Shown here: positions 36,555 through 44,668 of the stretch, in pieces
How the letters are laid out: each line of letters opens with the position of its first letter
Numbering within the stretch: position 1 is the first letter of the stretch
Origin: Constantimarinum furrinae
Lineage (GTDB): Bacteria > Bacteroidota > Bacteroidia > Flavobacteriales > Flavobacteriaceae
NCBI RefSeq assembly: GCF_014295415.1
Contig: NZ_CP052909.1
Span: forward strand, 434,001-498,000
DNA length: 64,000 nt
Direction of reading: 5' to 3'
The notes under the pieces: model-generated
The model's database searches: none
The model's input: only the letters and a program-made list of their open reading frames with translations
Told to the model about the DNA's origin: nothing
Translations under genes and position numbers: made by a program

Positions 36555-36974
36555 ATGTCTCAAACCCCATCAAAAAAACAACATCTTAATTACATAAAAA
36601 AGTGCGGTCCTTTTAAAATTGACTGTAACCGAATCATCTTTTCAAATGAAGAAATTGAGATTCTCGAAAAATACGGTCATTGGTTCACAGCCCTAGAAGA
36701 TGGAACACTGAAACCACTAAGTGAACGCCAAAAATTATTTATTGACGTGGCAAAGGGACTTAAAAAGCCCGTTTCTTCAGAAGAAACGGCATGGTTTAAA
36801 TATACACGGCGTAGACAAATAGAAAAGGAAAGTGGAAATAGTCTGTACAATACACCGGTACTTGAAAACAACGAGTTCTACAGCCGCCAAGATTATTTAA
36901 AACAAAAACAAATAATGCAAAAAACTAATTGGGAGAATAGCGGCAAAGCAGTGCAATTAAAATTTTTGAAATAA
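36555..36974 (+). CDS. DUF413 (MaoP-like) domain protein
   Basis: This 139-residue cytoplasmic protein has FKIDCNRIIFSNEEIEILEK then YGHWFTALEDGTLKPLSERQ and KLFIDVAKG, which fits the DUF413 pattern (F..G..F...E...L..YG..L..L..G...P....E..F). In enterobacteria one member, MaoP, helps order the Ter macrodomain; what it does in Bacteroidota is unknown. The remainder (TRRRQIEKESGN and beyond) is unrecognised. It stands directly before the first hsd operon but is separated by the palindrome at 36985. Confidence 0.6.
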   Translation: MSQTPSKKQHLNYIKKCGPFKIDCNRIIFSNEEIEILEKYGHWFTALEDGTLKPLSERQKLFIDVAKGLKKPVSSEETAWFKYTRRRQIEKESGNSLYNTPVLENNEFYSRQDYLKQKQIMQKTNWENSGKAVQLKFLK

Positions 36975-36984
36975 GTGTTCCATC

Positions 36985-37000
36985 TACGCGGTTTCCCGTA
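36985..37000. promoter_or_regulatory. Palindrome-like element TACGCGGTTTCCCGTA before hsdM
   Basis: This variant of the TTACGGATTTCCGTAA family has one extra base per arm. It ends 51 bases before the hsdM ATG at 37052, so the restriction operon may share control with the upstream accessory genes. Confidence 0.35.
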
Positions 37001-37051
37001 TTGCCAATGCCTTACGTTTCTACTATATTTACAAAAACACCTAGCTTCCCT

Positions 37052-38611
37052 ATGACCGAACAAACCCAGCAATTACAAACCCAACTCTGGAACATCGCTA
37101 ATACCCTGAGAGGCAAGATGGATGCCGACGATTTTCGGGACTATATCCTGGGGTTTATCTTCTATAAATATCTTAGCCGCAAGATGAATCTCTATGCGGA
37201 TAAGATCTTAGAGCCTGACGGATTTACCTACAAAAACATTCAAGCTCATCCAAAAAGCAGTGAATACCTCAGCGCAATTCGTGATGAAGCCTTAGACAAA
37301 TTGGGCTACTTTCTGCATCCGGATGAACTTTTTAGTGAATTGGCTCGCCGCGGCAATGCGGGAGGCAAAAATAAATTCATTCTCGACGACCTCGCCAAGG
37401 TGCTTACCAATATTGAACAAAGCACCATGGGTTCCGAAAGCGAAGATGACTTTGGTAACCTTTTTGAAGATCTGGATCTTACCAGCAGCAAACTGGGGAA
37501 GTCTGAAAACCAGAAAAACGAACTTATCGTAAAAGTGCTGTCGCATCTGGAGGAAATCGATTTCGACCTTGAAAATACCGAGAGCGACCTGCTAGGTGAT
37601 GCATACGAATACCTTATCGGACAGTTTGCCAGTGGTGCCGGCAAGAAAGCCGGGGAGTTCTATACCCCTCAACAAGTTTCTAAAGTGTTGGCGCAACTGG
37701 TCACCACCGGCAAGGAAAAACTTAAAAGCGTGTACGATCCCACCTGCGGTTCCGGCTCCTTGCTTTTACGGGTTGCAAGAGAGGTAAAGGAAGTAGGAGC
37801 GTTTTACGGGCAGGAGATGAACCCAACTACCTACAACCTCTGCCGTATGAACATGATTATGCACGATGTGCATTACAAGCGGTTCGACGTAAAGAATGAA
37901 GACACTTTAACCCATCCGCAGCATGCCGATATGCGTTTTGAGGCTATAGTTGCCAATCCGCCCTTCTCTGCCAAATGGAGTGCGAGCCCGCTTTTTATGA
38001 GTGACGACCGCTTCTCGGCCTACGGCAAACTGGCACCAAAGAGTAAAGCCGACTTCGCCTTTGTACAGCACATGATTTACCAGCTGGAGGATAACGGTAC
38101 CATGGCCTGTGTATTGCCACACGGCGTATTGTTTAGAGGAGCTGCCGAAGGACATATCCGTAAATACCTTATTAAAGAAAAAAACTATCTGGATGCGGTG
38201 ATTGGGTTACCGGCCAATATCTTTTATGGTACAAGCATACTTACCTGTATTTTAGTTTTGAAGAAAAAGCGGGAGCATACTAAGGACGTCCTGTTTATAG
38301 ACGCCAGCCAGCAGTTTGAAAAGGTAAAAACCCAGAACATACTGCGGGATGAAGACATTGAGAAGATTATAAGTACCTATCGCAACCGAACAACAGAGGA
38401 TAAGTTTAGTTATGTGGCACCATTAAGCGAGATTGCCGAAAACGACTACAACCTGAACATCCCGCGTTATGTGGATACTTTTGAAGAAGAAGAACCGGTA
38501 GATCTGGCAGCGGTTTCCAAAGAGTTAAAAGCTTTGGAAAAAGAGATAAAAGAAACCGACGCTACCATAGCCGACTATTGTAACCAACTGGGCATAGATA
38601 CGCCTTTTTAA
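37052..38611 (+). CDS. hsdM: Type I restriction-modification methyltransferase subunit HsdM
   Basis: The ATG at 37052 (MTEQTQQLQTQLWNIANTLR) gives 519 residues; longer in-frame starts lie inside the palindrome region and add nothing of the family. An N-terminal HsdM helical domain precedes an N6-adenine methylase: AdoMet motif I in YDPTCGSGSLLLRV (residue about 229) and catalytic motif IV NPPF (about 302). A C-terminal helix (LAAVSKELKALEKEIKETDA) contacts HsdS. It methylates adenine in the site read by HsdS, protecting host DNA. It is the first gene of a five-gene hsd operon. Confidence 0.97.
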   Translation: MTEQTQQLQTQLWNIANTLRGKMDADDFRDYILGFIFYKYLSRKMNLYADKILEPDGFTYKNIQAHPKSSEYLSAIRDEALDKLGYFLHPDELFSELARRGNAGGKNKFILDDLAKVLTNIEQSTMGSESEDDFGNLFEDLDLTSSKLGKSENQKNELIVKVLSHLEEIDFDLENTESDLLGDAYEYLIGQFASGAGKKAGEFYTPQQVSKVLAQLVTTGKEKLKSVYDPTCGSGSLLLRVAREVKEVGAFYGQEMNPTTYNLCRMNMIMHDVHYKRFDVKNEDTLTHPQHADMRFEAIVANPPFSAKWSASPLFMSDDRFSAYGKLAPKSKADFAFVQHMIYQLEDNGTMACVLPHGVLFRGAAEGHIRKYLIKEKNYLDAVIGLPANIFYGTSILTCILVLKKKREHTKDVLFIDASQQFEKVKTQNILRDEDIEKIISTYRNRTTEDKFSYVAPLSEIAENDYNLNIPRYVDTFEEEEPVDLAAVSKELKALEKEIKETDATIADYCNQLGIDTPF

Positions 38612-38630
38612 TAAAAATGTCACTTCGCAT

Positions 38631-38650
38631 GATTCCGATGTATCGGAATC
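38631..38650. repeat. Perfect hairpin between hsdM and hsdS
   Basis: GATTCCGA-TGTA-TCGGAATC has 8-bp arms. It lies in the 63-base gap between hsdM and hsdS, with flanking bases of the cacttcgc... type often seen in dispersed flavobacterial intergenic repeats. No T run follows, so it is not a normal terminator. Confidence 0.6.
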
Positions 38651-38674
38651 GTATCGAGAAGCACTATTAACTAA

Positions 38675-39997
38675 ATGATAAATACCACCGCTACAAATAT
38701 AGAAACCGAAAAAGAAGTTAGTAATGAGCGAAACATAAAGGTTCCGGCATTGCGATTTAATGAATTTGAGGAGATAATTGAGGAATCCTTATTTGGAAAC
38801 CATTATACGTTTCATAGTACAAATTCTCTTTCTAGAGATAAATTGAATTATAATCATGGAGAAGTTAGAAATATTCATTATGGTGATATTCATACAAAAT
38901 TTCAAACCCATTTTTACTTAGTAAAAGAACACGTTCCATTTATCAATGATGATGTTGATTTAGCAAGAATAAAGGAAGATTCATACTGTAAAGTTGGTGA
39001 TTTGGTTATAGCAGATGCCTCGGAAGATTATGCCGATATAGGAAAGTGTATCGAACTCATCGATATAAATAATGAGAGGTTATTAGCCGGACTACACACA
39101 TTTTTGGCAAGACCTTCGCAAGAAAGTACATCGCTTGGATATATGAGTTTTTTACTTAAATCATGGAAATTAAGAAGGCAGATAATGACAATTGCTCAAG
39201 GGACAAAAGTATTGAGTTTGTCTACCGGTAGAGTTTCAAAATTAAAACTTAATCTCCCCTCCCTCCCCGAACAACAAAAAATAGCCTCTTTTCTTTCTTC
39301 TGTCGATCAAAAAATACAACAACTCACCACAAAGAAAGAACTACTGGAGCAGTATAAAAAAGGGGTGATGCAAAAACTGTTTTCCCGGGAGCTACGGTTT
39401 AAGGATAAGGATGGGAAGGCGTTTCCGGAGTGGGAGGAGAAGTACTTTAAAGATATTGTTATTAAATACCGATTGGGAGGCAATTATACAAATACTGAAG
39501 AAGAAACTATTTACCCATTGATAAAAATGGGAAATCTTGGTCGAGGTACAATGAATACGAAAAAGTTAGATTATATACCGATTGATGAAGAAATAGATCC
39601 AAAAGATAAAATTCGATATGGAGATTTATTTTTCAATACTAGAAATACATTAGAATTAGTTGGAAAGGTCTCTATCTGGAGAAACGAATTACCAATTGCG
39701 TACTATAATTCAAATTTGATGTATTTGAAATTTGATGACAATTTTTTTATGAATTATAGATTGAATTCATACGAAGGAATTAAAGGATTGAAAAGATTTG
39801 CAACGGGAACTACTAGTGTAGCTGCAATTTATACCAAGGACTTACTTAAGCTAAAATTAAATATACCCTGCCTTGAAGAACAAAAAAAAATCGCTACCTA
39901 TTTGTCAAGTATCGATTCCAAAATAGAAAATGTAAATAATCAAATAACCCTAACTCAAACCTTTAAAAAAGGGTTGTTGCAGCAGATGTTTGTGTAA
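38675..39997 (+). CDS. hsdS: Type I restriction specificity subunit HsdS
   Basis: This 440-residue protein has two target-recognition domains separated by conserved helices. TRD1 covers about residues 20-190. The first conserved coiled coil is LPEQQKIASFLSSVDQKIQQ with LLEQYKKGVMQKLFS (about 195-240). TRD2 covers about 255-395, and the second coil is LEEQKKIATYLSSIDSKIEN with FKKGLLQQMFV at the end. HsdS chooses the bipartite DNA sequence for HsdM and HsdR. The TRDs are visibly more AT-rich than the conserved coil (39240-39440), as expected if TRDs are exchanged between systems. Confidence 0.95.
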   Translation: MINTTATNIETEKEVSNERNIKVPALRFNEFEEIIEESLFGNHYTFHSTNSLSRDKLNYNHGEVRNIHYGDIHTKFQTHFYLVKEHVPFINDDVDLARIKEDSYCKVGDLVIADASEDYADIGKCIELIDINNERLLAGLHTFLARPSQESTSLGYMSFLLKSWKLRRQIMTIAQGTKVLSLSTGRVSKLKLNLPSLPEQQKIASFLSSVDQKIQQLTTKKELLEQYKKGVMQKLFSRELRFKDKDGKAFPEWEEKYFKDIVIKYRLGGNYTNTEEETIYPLIKMGNLGRGTMNTKKLDYIPIDEEIDPKDKIRYGDLFFNTRNTLELVGKVSIWRNELPIAYYNSNLMYLKFDDNFFMNYRLNSYEGIKGLKRFATGTTSVAAIYTKDLLKLKLNIPCLEEQKKIATYLSSIDSKIENVNNQITLTQTFKKGLLQQMFV

Positions 39998-40008
39998 ATT
40001 ATTAGATT

Positions 40009-41181
40009 ATGACGGATGAGTTACTAAAAATAAAGTCCATAGAGGAATTAGTCCTGCAACTAAATACTCAAAGGCAAGTTGGTAACAAACTTGTTGGGCA
40101 ATTAGAACATCTGGATATTGATTTTGACATTAATCTTCCTTTGGCGAAACAAACGGTTAAAAATCGATTACCGGCCGCAAGTAGTAATGATTTTGTTTTT
40201 CTTAATTGTCGATTTACAAAAACTGTAACTTTCAAAAGCAGCCATATTAATTTCTATTTTCTAAATTGTACTTTTCATGATATAAATGCTAATGACAAAG
40301 AGTTTATCGGCAAAGTCAGATTCCGAGAATGTGAATTTAAGTCGGAAGTTCTATTAGATAATGCCTCTTTTCGTGAATTGGTGGATTTCTGGCATTCAAA
40401 ATTTTATAAGAAAACGATATTTCACAAAGTAGATTTTGACAAAACCGTTGTCTTTTCGGGATCCACGTTTTATGAAAATGTGCTATTTACCTACACTCTG
40501 TTCGCAAAATTAGGAATATTTAGAGGTACTGTTTGTAAAAAAGGTTATGATATTTCCCTTGCGATATTAGAAGGTAACCTTTCGATGTTTGACTTTGAAT
40601 TGAAAGATTTTGATGTTGTTATGGGACCTTTAGAGGAAATGGAGTATGAATCTTTAGTTCATGACAAAGGAGATATTCCGATTAAAAATAAACGTGAAAC
40701 ATTTAGAATTCTTAAAAACATATTTGAGAAGAATTCGGACCATATAATTTCTCTGTATTACCGCCGTCTAGAATTGAGTACTTACGATGTTTTACTGAAG
40801 GATAAAATCAATCAGAAGATTAAGCCATGGACTAACAGATTAAACAGAGCAATCCTATGGTTAAATTATAATTCCAATATACATGGCACAAGTTTTTTTC
40901 GCGGTTTAATTTTTACTGGTTGTATAGGGTGGCTGTTTTTTTACTTTTCTTTAATCGCAACATCAGACTACTATATGACATTTAATCCTTGCAACTGGTC
41001 GTTAAAAGCCCTAACCGATTCTTTGAAATATTATTTTATCTCGATATCTCCAGTGCATAAACATACTTATATGGATGAGCTAGGACCGACATGGTCATTT
41101 TATCTTGCCGATTTCATGGGACGAATTTTCGTCTCCTACGGAATCTATCAAACGGTGCAGGCTTTTAGAAAATTTAGATGA
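40009..41181 (+). CDS. Pentapeptide-repeat-like protein with C-terminal membrane helices, inside hsd operon
   Basis: This 390-residue protein has, at residues about 55-200, a run of pentapeptide-like turns (FVFLNCRFTKTVTF, FYFLNCTFHDI, VRFRECEFKSEVLLDNASF, TVVFSGSTFYENVLF) that should form a right-handed beta-helix. A linker follows, then at least two hydrophobic segments (FFRGLIFTGCIGWLFFYFSL near 302-322, and the final FYLADFMGRIFVSYGIYQTV). The C-terminus resembles the helix pair of small ion channels. It starts 11 bases after hsdS and ends three bases before the next gene, so it belongs to the operon. Its role is unknown; a membrane effector or sensor tied to the restriction complex is an inference. 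Confidence 0.65.
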   Translation: MTDELLKIKSIEELVLQLNTQRQVGNKLVGQLEHLDIDFDINLPLAKQTVKNRLPAASSNDFVFLNCRFTKTVTFKSSHINFYFLNCTFHDINANDKEFIGKVRFRECEFKSEVLLDNASFRELVDFWHSKFYKKTIFHKVDFDKTVVFSGSTFYENVLFTYTLFAKLGIFRGTVCKKGYDISLAILEGNLSMFDFELKDFDVVMGPLEEMEYESLVHDKGDIPIKNKRETFRILKNIFEKNSDHIISLYYRRLELSTYDVLLKDKINQKIKPWTNRLNRAILWLNYNSNIHGTSFFRGLIFTGCIGWLFFYFSLIATSDYYMTFNPCNWSLKALTDSLKYYFISISPVHKHTYMDELGPTWSFYLADFMGRIFVSYGIYQTVQAFRKFR

Positions 41182-41184
41182 AAT

Positions 41185-41745
41185 ATGAAGGAGTTAATAA
41201 ATGGACAGACAATAGATTTTGATCTTCACAAAGCCGGTGATGGCAGTGCTACTAGTATTGATGGTTTGCACATGCATAAAAGAATGAATGGAAAAAGGTT
41301 TAAAGGTATTGATGTCCTTTTTCCATTAGATGAAAAAGAGGATGTGGTTTTTAGACCTTCTAAGACGCATAATTTATTAAGAAGACAATTATTAAATGAA
41401 GTTAGGCGAGCAGTAAGCAAAGACAAGTCCAAAAGGCAATACCTTGTTGATACTATTGTTGATGAAATAAGCAGATATACAGGTTATATGCCCCAGGTTA
41501 ATCAAGTAGAATCTATAAAACGAGGAGCCGAAAGAATTGCAAAAATCTTTTCTAAGAACACAAAAATCGAAGAAGAAATGAAACAACAAATTCGCTCAAG
41601 ATTGGATTTTTATGTAACAAAACATGAAAATGAGGATAAATCTTCATTTTATGTAAAGCAAGATTTTTTGCGAAATCGCATTAAAATAAGTGATGATTTG
41701 GAATCACTTTTTAAGGGTAACGAGAAAAGAAAAGTCGATAGATGA
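41185..41745 (+). CDS. Unknown protein encoded between hsdS and hsdR
   Basis: This 186-residue soluble protein has no signal peptide or membrane helix. The N-terminal 60 residues look beta-rich (INGQTIDFDLHKAGDGSATS, GIDVLFPLDEKEDVVFRPSK). The rest is basic and helical (NLLRRQLLNEVRRAVSKDKS, SIKRGAERIAKIFSKNTKIE). No family is recognised. Its stop overlaps the hsdR ATG by four bases (ATGA), so its translation is coupled to HsdR. It could be an accessory factor of the R subunit or the soluble partner of the upstream pentapeptide membrane protein. Confidence 0.6.
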   Translation: MKELINGQTIDFDLHKAGDGSATSIDGLHMHKRMNGKRFKGIDVLFPLDEKEDVVFRPSKTHNLLRRQLLNEVRRAVSKDKSKRQYLVDTIVDEISRYTGYMPQVNQVESIKRGAERIAKIFSKNTKIEEEMKQQIRSRLDFYVTKHENEDKSSFYVKQDFLRNRIKISDDLESLFKGNEKRKVDR

Positions 41746-44615
41746 AAGCCCATGAACCCGAAGCCATACTAGAGAATAATTTAATCCGGCAACTCGAGAG
41801 CCTGGGTTTTGCACCTGTGAAAGTGCAGGATAGGGATGCGCTTTTGCACAATCTTAAAGGTCAGTTAGAAGCCTTCAACAAGGCAACCTATTCAGCAAAT
41901 GAGTTCGATGCCATCCTCAATCATTTGGCCAAAGGCAATGTTTTTGAAAAGGCCAAGACCTTAAAAGATCGCTTTAGTTTTACCCGGCAAAATGGGGATA
42001 CGGTCTATGTGCGTTTTTTTAATACTGAAAGCTGGAATGAGAATTTGTTTCAGGTAACCCATCAAATCGCACAGGAAGGATCCTACAAAAACCGTTACGA
42101 TATCACTCTCTTAATAAACGGTCTGCCATTGGTACAAATTGAATTAAAGCGCCGCGGACTTGAGATAAAAGAAGCATTTAACCAAATTAATCGGTACCAA
42201 AAACATTCCTTTTGGAGCAATCATGGTCTCTTTCAATACGTGCAATTATTTGTGATAAGCAATGGGGTAAACACCAAATATTTGGCCAATAACCGCCGGC
42301 AATCTGTAAAACAGACTTTTTATTGGGCAGACGAGCACAACAAAAACATTCGGGAACTCCCGGATTTTGCAGAGGCCTTTCTAAATCCTGATCATCTGGG
42401 AAAAATGATATCCAACTATATTGTTCATAACGAAACCCATAAAATTTTAATGGTGTTACGTCCCTACCAGTACTATGCTGTAGAAAATATTGTACGACAG
42501 GTGGCGGAACGAAATGAGAACGGCTATATCTGGCATACTACCGGTTCGGGGAAGACCTTGACCTCCTTTAAGGCGAGTCAGATAGCGATGGACCTCCCCA
42601 ATGTGTTTAAGGTAGTTTTTGTGGTGGACCGAAAGGATTTGGACTATCAGACCATGAACGAGTTTAACAGCTTTAAGAAGGATAGCGTAGATGTAACCGA
42701 TAACACGCGCTCCCTGGTTAGACAATTGACCGATGATACCAAGTTGGTGCTTACCACGATACAAAAGCTAAATAATGCCATTAGCAAAGCACGGTACGAG
42801 AAGAACTTAACTCATCTTCAGGATAAAAAAGTGATTTTTATTTTCGATGAGTGTCATCGATCACAGTTTGGAGATACCCATAAACGCATCACCGAGTATT
42901 TTCAGAAGGCACAGTTATTTGGATTTACGGGTACGCCCATTTTTGCTGAGAACGCTTCAAAAAATGATTTGGGAAAACGAACCACCAAAGATCTCTTCGG
43001 TAAATGTCTCCATAAATACGTCATCACCGACGCCATTAGAGATCAGAATGTCTTAAAATTCGGAATCGAGTACATCGGGAAATACAAACGAAAGAGTAAC
43101 ACCTTCGTAGATATTGAAGTGGAAGATATCGATAAAGCGGAAGTTTACAGAGATCCCAAAAGACTGGAGAAGATAGTGGATTACATACTAGCCTATCACA
43201 ATCAAAAGACTTTTTCAAGGGATTACTCCGCCTTGTTTGCAGTAAATAATATTGATACCCTTATTGCCTATTACGACATCTTGCAACGCAAAAAAGAAGC
43301 GGGGGAGCACGACTTACGTATCGCCACGATTTTTACTTTTGGCGTAAATGAGGAAGACGAAGACGCGCAAGATTATATTCCGGGAGATACCGTTCAGGAA
43401 GCCGCAGAACCGGGAGTGAAGTATATCTCGAGTCATACGCGAGATAAACTGGACTCATATATTAGTGATTATAACAAAATGTATCAGACCAGTTTTTCAA
43501 CTAAGGATGGCCAGCAATTTGAAAACTATTTTAAAGACATCAGTAAGCGCTTAAAGGATCGTGAAAAGGAATCCTTTAATGAGGAAAAAGACCGTCTGGA
43601 TATCGTATTGGTGGTCAATATGATGCTTACCGGTTTCGATGCAAAAAAGGTGAATACGCTCTATGTAGATAAAAATCTAAAGCATCACGGTTTAATCCAG
43701 GCATACTCACGAACCAACAGAATCCTGGGTGAGAAGAAATCGCAGGGAAATATTTTGTGTTTCAGAAATTTGAAAAAGGCCACCGATGATGCCATCGCTT
43801 TGTTTTCTAATAAGGATGCAATTGAAGATATTTTTATACCGCCCTATGAGGTAATCACTAAAAAATTTGATGAAGCCTTGGCGAGTGTGCTAAAAATCAC
43901 TCCGAATTATCAGTATGTTGATGACCTACTAAGCGAAGAAGATGAACTGGCCTTTGTGCAGGCATTCAGAAGTTTACTGCGAGCGAAGAATGTTTTGGAA
44001 TCTTACGTCGATTTTGATTGGGACGATTTGGAAATTGACGAACAAACCTTCGAAAATTATAAAAGTAAATATCTGGATTTATATGACAAGGTGAAGAATG
44101 ACAATCAGAAGCACAAGGATTCCATTCTTGATGATATCGATTTTGAGGTGGAATTGATACATAGGGATCAGATTAACGTTGCTTATATTTTAAAGCTGCT
44201 GGCTAAGATGAAGCAGGGTACCGAATCTGAACGGGAAAAGCAGAAGAAGGCAATCAAGGAATTACTGAGCGGCGAAATAGAATTGCGCAGTAAGCGTGAA
44301 TTAATAGAAAAGTTTATTGAAGAAAACCTGCCACATATAGTGGATCCGGATGATATACCGGACGAATTTGAAAAGTACTGGCAGGAGCAGAAAGTACTGG
44401 CATTAGCAAAACTCTGTGAAGAAGAAAATCTAGACAAACAGCAGTTCAGTGGTTTGGTAGAAGCATATATTTACACTACTCAGGAACCCCTGCGAGATGA
44501 TGTTTTTAAATGTCTTGACAACCGACCTAGTGTTTTAAAAGTACGTGAAATAGGTGAGCGTATTATAAACAAGATGAAGGAGTTTGTTGAGGTATTTGTA
44601 AGGGGGGTTGGATAA
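41742..44615 (+). CDS. hsdR: Type I restriction endonuclease/translocase subunit HsdR
   Basis: This 957-residue protein has an N-terminal HSDR_N nuclease domain with the PD-(D/E)xK set YDITLL and VQIELKRRG (residues about 118-137). A superfamily 2 motor follows: Walker A HTTGSGKTL (about 265), DECH in FIFDECHRSQFG (about 368), FTGTPIF and later RTNRILG. The C-terminal helical region (about 700-957) contacts HsdM/HsdS. It pulls unmethylated DNA and cuts it. All catalytic residues seem intact, so this system is probably active. The gene after it, mcrB, starts 53 bases on. Confidence 0.97.
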   Translation: MKAHEPEAILENNLIRQLESLGFAPVKVQDRDALLHNLKGQLEAFNKATYSANEFDAILNHLAKGNVFEKAKTLKDRFSFTRQNGDTVYVRFFNTESWNENLFQVTHQIAQEGSYKNRYDITLLINGLPLVQIELKRRGLEIKEAFNQINRYQKHSFWSNHGLFQYVQLFVISNGVNTKYLANNRRQSVKQTFYWADEHNKNIRELPDFAEAFLNPDHLGKMISNYIVHNETHKILMVLRPYQYYAVENIVRQVAERNENGYIWHTTGSGKTLTSFKASQIAMDLPNVFKVVFVVDRKDLDYQTMNEFNSFKKDSVDVTDNTRSLVRQLTDDTKLVLTTIQKLNNAISKARYEKNLTHLQDKKVIFIFDECHRSQFGDTHKRITEYFQKAQLFGFTGTPIFAENASKNDLGKRTTKDLFGKCLHKYVITDAIRDQNVLKFGIEYIGKYKRKSNTFVDIEVEDIDKAEVYRDPKRLEKIVDYILAYHNQKTFSRDYSALFAVNNIDTLIAYYDILQRKKEAGEHDLRIATIFTFGVNEEDEDAQDYIPGDTVQEAAEPGVKYISSHTRDKLDSYISDYNKMYQTSFSTKDGQQFENYFKDISKRLKDREKESFNEEKDRLDIVLVVNMMLTGFDAKKVNTLYVDKNLKHHGLIQAYSRTNRILGEKKSQGNILCFRNLKKATDDAIALFSNKDAIEDIFIPPYEVITKKFDEALASVLKITPNYQYVDDLLSEEDELAFVQAFRSLLRAKNVLESYVDFDWDDLEIDEQTFENYKSKYLDLYDKVKNDNQKHKDSILDDIDFEVELIHRDQINVAYILKLLAKMKQGTESEREKQKKAIKELLSGEIELRSKRELIEKFIEENLPHIVDPDDIPDEFEKYWQEQKVLALAKLCEEENLDKQQFSGLVEAYIYTTQEPLRDDVFKCLDNRPSVLKVREIGERIINKMKEFVEVFVRGVG

Positions 44616-44668
44616 AATCGATTGATTAAGGATAACCGCAATGTTAAATCGAATTTGATTAATACTTT

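Noticed and set aside
38675-39997. Phase-variable hsdS
   Set aside because: No second partial hsdS or flanking inverted repeats lie near it, and the serine recombinase is 12 kb away.
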